55,516 nucleotides of DNA from Candidatus Babelota bacterium. Its GTDB lineage: Bacteria; Babelota; Babeliae; Babelales; Chromulinivoraceae. Below the pieces are notes generated by a model. The model was given only the letters and a program-made list of their open reading frames with translations. It made no database searches and was not told the origin of the DNA. This document shows, in pieces, positions 1 through 6,346 of the stretch; position 1 is the stretch's first letter; the number at the start of each line of letters is the position of its first letter. The stretch covers positions 1 to 55,516 of the forward strand of contig JAPLIQ010000018.1 of assembly GCA_026389025.1 (NCBI GenBank), in the 5' to 3' direction. A program made the translations under genes and the position numbers.

Positions 1-930
1 AGTAGTATCAGAAAAATTACCTATATCTACAAGCACATACTCTATTTCTTGTGCAACATTATCGCCTTGAATGTTTTCAATTTTCACACACGACTTAAGC
101 AACTCAGTAATTTTGCTTCTCTCAGCATTTAACTGATTTTGATCAACTGCAGAATTCTTATCAACATAGGTATAAGATCTTTGAGACGCTACAAAATCAG
201 CAAGCATTGGATCCGTTACTATACGGTCAGTATAATTTTCAAACTCAGATAACCAACCTGGTAAAGTGCCCACTTTTAATTTCATATAGCCGTAGCCAGA
301 ATCTTTAATTTTTTTGTCCAGCAAATTTTTTATACTTATTTGTAATTTTTTAGCGTCAGACATGGAAACCATGCCAAACCACCATGGATTTACCCCAAGT
401 GTAAGATCTGAGATAAAGGCCTTAGGCAGTTGCTCTGCTATATGCTCAGCAGCTTTTACAAAGTCCGTTTGTTCTTTTTTAACATATATATAGCACATCT
501 TTGAAGCTAAATAACCTTGAGCCAAACCATTCACATCACCGCGCAAAGGCATAAGAAACCGACTAAACTCTGGAGATAACCATGAAGGCAAAATAGATAG
601 CGATACAAAAAAACCATCTTTTGTTATTTTTCCAATTAAATCATTTTTTATCATGCTTTTAACATAATCAGACCAACTACCTTTTAGCGACAAAACCTGA
701 TTATCCAGCTCAGTCAAATTTCCACCAAAAGCTATTGCCTTAAGATAGGAAAATCCAAGACGATTTGCTTCCAGTCTCATAATCTCTTCTGAAGCTACCA
801 AAACAGCATCTTTTTCAACAGCGTCTACATATTCTTGAGCCCTGCGAAGCATTGCCCCGCCATGAAGCAATCCAACACTGCTAAGCAGTAAAAATCCTGT
901 CAAAAGTTGTATTTTAAATATTTTTTTCAT
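1..930 (-). CDS. Secreted repeat protein, C-terminus cut by window edge
   Basis: The frame is open from an ATG at 930 to the left edge (310 codons, no stop), so the 3' end is missing. The product starts with a clear signal peptide (KK, then a hydrophobic run, ending near residue 25). No known family is recognised. Two internal repeats are visible at about residues 106-167 and 212-278. Each has a LPxWLS motif, then an LA..(F/Y).AS segment, a Y(I/T)YVxK motif and a helical stretch rich in E and L. A very strong GGGGG Shine-Dalgarno lies about 7 bases before the ATG. The protein is probably exported to the periplasm or cell surface. Function unknown. Confidence 0.8.
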   Translation of the reverse strand, partial: MKKIFKIQLLTGFLLLSSVGLLHGGAMLRRAQEYVDAVEKDAVLVASEEIMRLEANRLGFSYLKAIAFGGNLTELDNQVLSLKGSWSDYVKSMIKNDLIGKITKDGFFVSLSILPSWLSPEFSRFLMPLRGDVNGLAQGYLASKMCYIYVKKEQTDFVKAAEHIAEQLPKAFISDLTLGVNPWWFGMVSMSDAKKLQISIKNLLDKKIKDSGYGYMKLKVGTLPGWLSEFENYTDRIVTDPMLADFVASQRSYTYVDKNSAVDQNQLNAERSKITELLKSCVKIENIQGDNVAQEIEYVLVDIGNFSDTT

Positions 931-1051
931 ACGGTCCCCCTACCTACTAAATCGTTTTATCTATCAAGCAATATAATTAATACCTAGAGTCAAAAACAAG
1001 ATTTTAGCCAAATATGCCACACAATCTTGACCAATTGTCATGATGAGCGTG

Positions 1052-1080
1052 TTTACTTTCTTTATCTATTTTTCTATACT
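1052..1080 (+). promoter_or_regulatory. Predicted sigma-70 promoter of efp-nusB
   Basis: TTTACT at 1052-1057 and TATACT at 1075-1080 are separated by exactly 17 bases. Transcription would begin near 1087, leaving a leader of about 43 bases before the GTG at 1130. It is the only good promoter-like pair in the gap upstream of efp. Confidence 0.6.
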
Positions 1081-1129
1081 AAAAGAAGTTAAAAATTGAT
1101 TAGAGCGCTTTTTGCAAGGAGTAATCCAC

Positions 1130-1696
1130 GTGATCTCAACGACAGATTTCAAAAGAGGAAAAAGAATCCTTTTTCAAAATGAACCGTACATGGTTATCGA
1201 CTTTATATCTGTGAAACCTGGAAAAGGTGGAGCATATATCAAAACTAAAATGAAAAATATGATCACTGGACTCATGCGAGAAGAAACCTTCCGCTCTGGA
1301 GAAAAATTTGAAAATCCAGGTCTAGAGTACAAAGATATGCAATATCTTTACAATGAAGATACCATCTATCACTTCATGGATACTGATTCATACGAACAAT
1401 ATTCTTTCAACAAAGATCAAATCGAAGAAGCTCTTGATTTCTTAAAAGAGCAAGAATCATACAATATTATGTATTTTCAAGACAAACCAATTGCTGTTAC
1501 TCCTCCAATGTTTATGGAATTGCTCGTAACTGACGCACCTCCTGGACTTAAAGGTAACACTGCTCAAGGTGGCGCAACTAAACCGATCACTCTTGAAACT
1601 GGCGTAGTCATACTCGCTCCTTTGTTTATCAAAGAAGGCGACATTTTAAAAATAGACACAAGAACTAAAGAATATATTGAGCGGATCAACAAATAA
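1130..1696 (+). CDS. efp: Translation elongation factor P
   Basis: EF-P binds the ribosome between the P and E sites and relieves stalling at polyproline stretches. The protein has the KOW-like N-terminal domain with the loop KPGKGGAY, whose tip lysine is residue 32, followed by the two OB domains ending in DTRTKEYIERI. The frame is open back to a TTG at 1112, but I choose the GTG at 1130: AAGGAG at 1116-1121 is well spaced from it, and the resulting N-terminus MISTTDFKRG matches the family. Length 188 residues is normal. The stop overlaps the nusB ATG by one base, so the two genes are translationally coupled. No EpmA or EpmB modification gene is seen in the window. Confidence 0.95.
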   Translation: MISTTDFKRGKRILFQNEPYMVIDFISVKPGKGGAYIKTKMKNMITGLMREETFRSGEKFENPGLEYKDMQYLYNEDTIYHFMDTDSYEQYSFNKDQIEEALDFLKEQESYNIMYFQDKPIAVTPPMFMELLVTDAPPGLKGNTAQGGATKPITLETGVVILAPLFIKEGDILKIDTRTKEYIERINK

Positions 1697-2244
1697 TGGA
1701 AAATGATAATAAATCTGACGTAGACAAATCTGCCCAAGATCATTTAACTTCTGGTGTTATACCACAGCCAGAAAATGCTTGTGAAACTCTTGATCAAGTC
1801 ATTCAGTCAAGAAGAAAGACTCGATCGCTTGTTTTTCATATTTTATACGCTGTCGATGCACTTGATTACGAAGTAACAGCTCGAGATGTTGCTACAAAAT
1901 TAAACAGCGAATATGAAACAGATATTGCCTTGGATGGAGATATTGTAAAAATTGTTGAGGGCATTGCTCAGCACAAACAAGAGCTTGACGCTACCTTGAT
2001 TCCGTTTTTAGAAAATTGGAAATTTGAACGAATTGGTAAATGCACCCTGCTCGTACTTCGCTATGCAATTTGGGAAATATTGTACACCGACACATCGCAC
2101 AATATTATTTTGAATGAAGCAATTGAACTCGCAAAATGTTTTTCAGAAAAAGATGCTTATAAATTTGTGAACGGAATTTTAGATAAAATTTCTAAACAAC
2201 ATAAAAGCAAAGAAGAAACTGAAAACGATTTGTCTCAAGAATAA
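1696..2244 (+). CDS. nusB: Transcription antitermination factor NusB
   Basis: NusB is an all-helical protein that binds boxA RNA together with S10 (NusE) and promotes antitermination of rRNA operons. The family core begins at about residue 37 (SRRKTRSLVFHILYAVDA) and continues through the conserved WKFERIG..LLVLRYAIWEI segment and NEAIELAK..S..DAYKFVNGILDKI near the C-terminus. At 182 residues it is longer than typical NusB (about 140), because of an acidic, low-complexity N-terminal extension of about 35 residues. It follows efp in a TAATG overlap. Confidence 0.93.
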   Translation: MENDNKSDVDKSAQDHLTSGVIPQPENACETLDQVIQSRRKTRSLVFHILYAVDALDYEVTARDVATKLNSEYETDIALDGDIVKIVEGIAQHKQELDATLIPFLENWKFERIGKCTLLVLRYAIWEILYTDTSHNIILNEAIELAKCFSEKDAYKFVNGILDKISKQHKSKEETENDLSQE

Positions 2245-2288
2245 AAAAACTTATTTCAAAAATATCTTATTCTTATCAAGTTATAAAT

Positions 2289-2329
2289 AAAAGGTATGAG
2301 CGTACTTCACTCATACCTTTTATTTTTTT
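2289..2329. terminator. Bidirectional terminator between nusB and the HEPN gene
   Basis: A perfect 12-bp stem (2289-2300 with 2310-2321) with a 9-base loop is followed on the plus strand by a T-rich tract. It lies between convergent genes, and the A-rich left flank gives a weaker T tract on the minus strand. Confidence 0.8.
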
Positions 2330-2382
2330 ACACTCAACAAATCTGTGCATTTTTCATGCAGCTTTTTGCGACCTATTTTTTA

Positions 2383-2772
2383 TCAAACTACTATAATTTT
2401 TGACCTAACTAGCCGAATGCACTCCTGAGCACACACCAATAATGTTTCCGCTTCTTCAATAGTCAAATCACTGCAAAGATCATCTGGATATCGTGTTTTA
2501 ACTGAAAATGGACTTAGTTTTGCCGCCATAGGATCATATAATAAAAATTCAATATCCCAAGCAGCACATAGTCGATTTAGCAAAACAAGATCGTGAGATC
2601 GTGGAATTTCCTTATCGTGGTATATTAAATAAGCCTTTAGTGCTTTTTCTGCAGCTTGCTGTGAATGATATGCCGACATGCCTGCGAGTAAATCTTCAGG
2701 CTTCAATATCATTTTAGCTACTAAGAAGTCCGCCTCTGCGTAGCGCAGCCAATCAAGAGCTTTTTCTTTCAT
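2383..2772 (-). CDS. HEPN domain protein (partner of MNT nucleotidyltransferase)
   Basis: This 129-residue helical protein fits the HEPN family: an N-terminal ALDWLRYAEADFLVAKMIL helix, HSQQAAEKALKAYLIYH, then PRSHDLVLLNRLC and a C-terminal helix. HEPN proteins paired with minimal nucleotidyltransferases are usually the toxic RNase half of a toxin-antitoxin pair. I do not find the RX4-6H motif of active HepT-type RNases, only the RSHDL motif seen in many stand-alone HEPN proteins, so catalytic activity is uncertain. Its start overlaps the 3' end of the MNT gene by 20 bases, which suggests coupled translation. It is the last gene of a four-gene minus-strand cassette. Confidence 0.85.
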   Translation of the reverse strand: MKEKALDWLRYAEADFLVAKMILKPEDLLAGMSAYHSQQAAEKALKAYLIYHDKEIPRSHDLVLLNRLCAAWDIEFLLYDPMAAKLSPFSVKTRYPDDLCSDLTIEEAETLLVCAQECIRLVRSKIIVV

Positions 2773-3121
2773 ACAACAACTTTCCTTTTTTTAAGATAGT
2801 GTGACAAAAACTCGTTATATCATTTTTACAAGCTTCAAACTTATCCTGATCGTACACAAGTAAATCTATAGGCATTAAAATATCGGCTAATTGCGATCGA
2901 CCATGCGCCATAACCTTCCAAGGTTTATCATCATACTGATCAATCACAACCATAACGTCAAAATCACTGCCTTCATCGTAAGTTCCTCGCGCATATGATC
3001 CAAATGCGTAAATAAATATCGGATTATACGTATCTATAAGACTTTTTATAGCTTGCTCAACTTTTTCATCAGTCACGCTATATGCTTCTTGCGTTTGTTC
3101 TGGCAATATATTTTTTTTCAT
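2753..3121 (-). CDS. MNT-type nucleotidyltransferase domain protein
   Basis: This is a 122-residue protein of the minimal nucleotidyltransferase (DNA polymerase beta-like) fold. The diagnostic motif GSYARGTYDEGSDFDVMV (about residues 41-58) carries the GS helix and the two metal-binding aspartates of SDFD. In characterised MNT-HEPN pairs the MNT protein silences the HEPN toxin by adding nucleotides to it; that role is family knowledge, not shown here. The gene sits 17 bases after the ribbon-helix-helix gene and overlaps the HEPN gene. It is probably the antitoxin half of the pair. Confidence 0.88.
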   Translation of the reverse strand: MKKNILPEQTQEAYSVTDEKVEQAIKSLIDTYNPIFIYAFGSYARGTYDEGSDFDVMVVIDQYDDKPWKVMAHGRSQLADILMPIDLLVYDQDKFEACKNDITSFCHTILKKGKLLYERKSS

Positions 3122-3138
3122 AAAAATTATTCTTTGTT

Positions 3139-3444
3139 TTATTTTTTTCGTTCAGGGACCGATCTTACTTTTTTACCTGCAAAAAATTGCTCGCACATTT
3201 CGTCAAACACATCTTTAATTTGCAGTCGCTCCCAATAAGCATACGATTTAATTTTTTCTAGATAATCTTGTTTAAGTATAAACGTTGCTCGAATTAAATC
3301 ATCTTGCAGCCCACGCTTTGCAGCGGGAATTTGATAATCCATACTATTTTTAAACAGTGGCATTGTTTTATTTTCTTTATCTGCCCGCTCTGAAATCCAC
3401 TCTAAACCTTTTGGTATTGCGCCAAGTCTTTTTTTCATCATCAT
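3139..3444 (-). CDS. Predicted ribbon-helix-helix DNA-binding protein next to parA
   Basis: This protein has 101 residues. Its second half (about residues 48-92) reads as a short beta strand RATFILKQDYLEKIKS followed by two helices (YAYWERLQIKDVFDEMCEQFF), the layout of a ribbon-helix-helix protein such as ParG or CopG. The N-terminal half is polar and may be disordered. It lies 13 bases downstream of parA, the place where a centromere-binding partner of ParA is normally found, so it may act as the adaptor or as the operon repressor. No ParB with the usual ParB/Spo0J motifs is present. The assignment is from sequence shape only. A shorter start (second or third Met) is possible. Confidence 0.6.
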   Translation of the reverse strand: MMMKKRLGAIPKGLEWISERADKENKTMPLFKNSMDYQIPAAKRGLQDDLIRATFILKQDYLEKIKSYAYWERLQIKDVFDEMCEQFFAGKKVRSVPERKK

Positions 3445-3457
3445 CCTTATTTATTTT

Positions 3458-4294
3458 TTATTGTTGAACTTGTTTCTGCGTTTTCAGTGGGGCAGCAACC
3501 AGCTGTTGACGAATTTCTCGATTGATAAATTCTTTGCAGAGTAAATCATAATCATAACTTCCTGAGCAATTTTGATTGTATTCAAAAATAGTTTGCCCAA
3601 AGCTTGGCGCTTCAGCGATCGCAATATTTTCATGAATTTTAGTTGCAAACATATCTTTGCCAAATCGATCCTGCAAGCAAGTAAGCACTTCGCTGTGAAT
3701 CTTACGACGATTAAACCTGGTGCAAAGCACACCACCAATTTTGAGCCGTGGATTGAAATTTTTTTGAATCATATCAACAGTATCTAAAAGCTGACCAACG
3801 CCCTGCAAAGCAAAAAATTCTGGTTGCACTGGAACGATAAGTTCATCTGCAGCAACGAGTGCGTTGATGGTCATCAATCCCAAACTTGGTGGACAATCGA
3901 TGACAACGTAATCGTATAAAGCTTCAAGTTCGCAAAGAAGTTGTTTTAGTAACAGTTGTTTGTTTGGTAGTGCCCGCACAATTTGATCGAAGCCAGAAAG
4001 TGCAACGGTAGCAGGGATAACATTCATGACAATTGATTTATTTTTGTTTTTTATCGTGCGTGCAATAATTGCTTGCTCAAGTGTGCATTGACGAGTGAGC
4101 AACGCGAGCAAGTCGCACATTGCGTCACTCGACTCTCTGCTCGTAAGTCCTAAAGCTACTGTTGCGTTACCTTGCAAATCTGCATCGATTAACATTATTT
4201 TTTTTCCAGCACGCGCAAGTCCTGCTGCAAAATTGACTGATGTTGTTGTTTTTCCAACTCCACCTTTTTGATTTAAAATTGCAATAATTTTCAC
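3458..4294 (-). CDS. parA: ParA/Soj-family partition ATPase
   Basis: This is a deviant Walker-A ATPase of the ParA/MinD superfamily. It starts KIIAILNQKGGVGKTTTSVN with the signature KGGVGKT, then has the Walker A' DADLQGNAT and the Walker B VVIDCPPSLG. The frame is open further upstream to 4363, but the GTG at 4294 has AGGAG about 6 bases ahead of it and gives the standard ParA N-terminus (278 residues). ParA drives segregation of chromosomes or plasmids with a DNA-bound partner. Here the partner would be the ribbon-helix-helix protein encoded directly downstream. The cassette continues into an MNT/HEPN pair, which looks plasmid-like. Confidence 0.9.
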   Translation of the reverse strand: MKIIAILNQKGGVGKTTTSVNFAAGLARAGKKIMLIDADLQGNATVALGLTSRESSDAMCDLLALLTRQCTLEQAIIARTIKNKNKSIVMNVIPATVALSGFDQIVRALPNKQLLLKQLLCELEALYDYVVIDCPPSLGLMTINALVAADELIVPVQPEFFALQGVGQLLDTVDMIQKNFNPRLKIGGVLCTRFNRRKIHSEVLTCLQDRFGKDMFATKIHENIAIAEAPSFGQTIFEYNQNCSGSYDYDLLCKEFINREIRQQLVAAPLKTQKQVQQ

Positions 4295-4466
4295 TGACTC
4301 TCCTTTTTTATGATGGTTAAAAATAACGTTATTTTTTCTAACACGCTCACGTATGTAAATCAATATTTTTTATATTTTTATGAGTTTTTGATACTTCGAG
4401 ACTACAAAAGGTACCTTGATGATCATGAACACTTTGGTGACTTTGTATACATTGTAACGAGAAGAT

Positions 4467-5300
4467 CTAGTCATCCTTTTTTCTATTTTTGAAAAACGCC
4501 ATCGTGACCAACCAGTGAACTTTTTTATCAAGTTCAAGCAGTCGCTTTTGATCGTATTGAATTTCATATCGAGGTAGCTCATACTCATTAAAATAAATTA
4601 TTCCTGGTAACTTTAATGAAAAATTTTCAAAGTTTCCTAATTTTTTTTCTGAAAAATACTGCTCTATTTTTAAAAGATGTTGTGCAATGCAAGGGTGATG
4701 CAAATCACTATGAGTTGGATGTTGATTGCTCAATAAAACAGAAATATTTACCATACGCTCACTGCAATTAAAACAACGCTCATGTGCCAAGTTAACCGGC
4801 TGCACATAGTCACCAAATGAAAAAAGATTATAAAATGTGCCAATTACAGACATGTCGGGAAAGATTGCGCCAGTTACGTCAACGGGAACGCCCAGCGCGT
4901 AAAATTTTTTGATTTTGAAGCAATCTGGTTCATTTGAAATATTTTTTGCCAAAATAATTGATGCAAGAATTCCAACTGTAACCCCATGGCTATGACCGAC
5001 TAAAATTACTGAGTCGTACATTGAAATGATTTTTTCTAAATCTTGAGCAGCGCTGAGTTGAGAAGGGTGCCCTAATTTTCCCGACCATGCAAATGGAATA
5101 ACTTCATCAACAATTTGAAGTTCAAGTGCACAACTTTGTAGCGCTTTAAAAAAATCACCTTCTGGCTTGCACCATGACTGATCTTTTGCCCAAGTGCCAT
5201 GAATAATAATACATGCTGACTTTGTATACATTGTACTTTGTGAATAAAAAGTAAGCGCAAAAAACAAGGTAACAAGGGCGATAGGTCGATAAACAAACAT
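4467..5300 (-). CDS. Secreted alpha/beta hydrolase (lipase-like)
   Basis: This 277-residue protein has an N-terminal signal or anchor segment (about residues 4-20) followed by an alpha/beta-hydrolase fold. Visible elements are the oxyanion-side strand ACIIIHGTWAKD, the nucleophile elbow VILVGHSHGVTVG with its serine, and a candidate catalytic histidine in the HSDLHHP region or in KVHWLV near the C-terminus. The substrate cannot be inferred; esterase or lipase action in the envelope is plausible. I choose the ATG at 5300 over the longer frame to 5342 because GAGGAG lies 7 bases upstream. That ribosome-binding site is inside the 3' arm of a terminator hairpin (see 5301-5337). Confidence 0.75.
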   Translation of the reverse strand: MFVYRPIALVTLFFALTFYSQSTMYTKSACIIIHGTWAKDQSWCKPEGDFFKALQSCALELQIVDEVIPFAWSGKLGHPSQLSAAQDLEKIISMYDSVILVGHSHGVTVGILASIILAKNISNEPDCFKIKKFYALGVPVDVTGAIFPDMSVIGTFYNLFSFGDYVQPVNLAHERCFNCSERMVNISVLLSNQHPTHSDLHHPCIAQHLLKIEQYFSEKKLGNFENFSLKLPGIIYFNEYELPRYEIQYDQKRLLELDKKVHWLVTMAFFKNRKKDD

Positions 5301-5337
5301 AAAAAAACTCCTCAAGTTTATGCAACCTGAGGAGTTT
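5301..5337 (-). terminator. Terminator hairpin carrying the next gene's ribosome-binding site
   Basis: On the minus strand a 10-bp stem (5337-5328 with 5314-5305) and a 13-base loop are followed by seven Ts that run straight into the ATG at 5300. The 3' arm contains GAGGAG, the Shine-Dalgarno of the hydrolase gene. The element can therefore end the transcript of the small secreted protein upstream and also hide the start of the hydrolase mRNA. Confidence 0.75.
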
Positions 5338-5374
5338 AACAAATTCTTAAGTGTTTTAAAGCATGTCTTTTATT

Positions 5375-5665
5375 TTAGTAAAAAGGGTTCCAATATCCTG
5401 CAACTGCAACGTAAGGTGTGTAAATTGGAGCTACATAATATACTTTTTCACATACTTGCGCTTTGTAGCAACGATGTGATCTGCCAAGTCTGCAATTTCT
5501 GCACATGTGTCTGCCGTACCGACATCTACCATGCATTACAAGGACTGCGCGTTGATACCTAGGTTGCTGAAATGGAAAAAATCCTCCAAATTCAACATAA
5601 ACAGCATTTGCAAATGATGCCGAGAGACACGCTACAAGCGTAATTGATAACATTAATTTTTTCAT
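5375..5665 (-). CDS. Small Cys-rich secreted protein
   Basis: This is a 96-residue protein with a textbook signal peptide (MKKLMLSITLVACLSASFANA). The mature part has an aromatic-rich segment, then a basic stretch with five cysteines (CRYGRHMCRNCRLGRSHRC and a later VCEKVYY), and a hydrophobic aromatic C-terminus ending WNPFY. The cysteine spacing could support disulfides in the periplasm or outside the cell. No family is recognised. The frame extends to 5749, but the ATG at 5665 has GGGGG in the leader and starts the signal peptide directly. Confidence 0.75.
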   Translation of the reverse strand: MKKLMLSITLVACLSASFANAVYVEFGGFFPFQQPRYQRAVLVMHGRCRYGRHMCRNCRLGRSHRCYKAQVCEKVYYVAPIYTPYVAVAGYWNPFY

Positions 5666-5869
5666 AATTTCCCCCAAATAGACTTCTGTAAGTAGTATAA
5701 AAAGCTTATCACAATAAGGTTTTTTAGTCAAAATGGAGGATTTTTGCAAAAGATCGATATGGCCAAGTCGAGCACTGAAAATTACTTTAGATAATCTAAA
5801 TCTTTACTTAAAACAATCTCAAACGCTCATGAATATTATTTGATAGACGTGCTTATAGCCAATCATGAA

Positions 5870-5895
5870 GAAAGGGTGCCCTAAAGCACCCTTTC
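5870..5895. terminator. Hairpin downstream of ndk
   Basis: A perfect 10-bp stem (5870-5879 with 5886-5895) with a 6-base loop lies 26 bases after the ndk stop. The T tract on the minus strand is short and interrupted, so it may be a weak terminator or an mRNA 3' stabiliser. Confidence 0.6.
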
Positions 5896-5921
5896 CATTA
5901 GTTCAACTTAGAAGAAATTAC

Positions 5922-6329
5922 TTAACAGCAACCGCCGAAAAATATTTTCAATTCTCGAGCAGCACTTGCTAAAGAATCTGAACCATGCGTTGCATTTTCT
6001 CCAATGCTTTTTCCAAAGATCGCACGGATCGTACCAGGCAATGCTTGTGATGGATTTGTTGCACCCATCAAATCACGCCAAGCAAGTACTGCGTTATCTT
6101 TTGAAAGCTTCATGATGATAACTGGAGACGATGTCATGGATTGAACCATTTCACCAAAAAATGAACGCTCTTTATGTTCAGCATACAACTCTTGTGCTTG
6201 CGCAGGAGAGATTGTAATTTTTTCCATAGCTACAATGTTAAAGCCAGCAGCTTCAATCATATCAATGATTTTACCGCTTTCTCTATCAGCAACAGCACGT
6301 GGCTTAATAATCGCAAATGTTTGTTCCAT
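5922..6329 (-). CDS. ndk: Nucleoside diphosphate kinase
   Basis: NDK transfers the gamma phosphate from NTPs to NDPs through a phosphohistidine. The sequence starts EQTFAIIKPRAV, has the RDLMGATNP and PGTIRAIFG segments, and the active-site histidine in NATHGSDS (about residue 114). Length 135 is slightly short for the family (about 140), and the tail is unusual: it ends FFGGCC instead of the common acidic or hydrophobic ending. It starts 17 bases after the rpsA stop and is probably co-transcribed with it. Confidence 0.95.
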   Translation of the reverse strand: MEQTFAIIKPRAVADRESGKIIDMIEAAGFNIVAMEKITISPAQAQELYAEHKERSFFGEMVQSMTSSPVIIMKLSKDNAVLAWRDLMGATNPSQALPGTIRAIFGKSIGENATHGSDSLASAARELKIFFGGCC

Positions 6330-6346
6330 ATGTAAATTCTTTCAGA

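Noticed and set aside
1112-1129. TTG at 1112 as the efp start
   Set aside because: It would place the AAGGAG ribosome site inside the coding region and add residues not seen in EF-P; GTG at 1130 fits better.
3572-3787. Plus-strand ORF inside parA
   Set aside because: Shadow of the well-supported ParA frame with no independent signals.
5734-5850. Short plus-strand ORF of about 36 codons between the Cys-rich peptide gene and ndk
   Set aside because: No ribosome-binding site, no recognisable product, and ordinary AT-rich composition.
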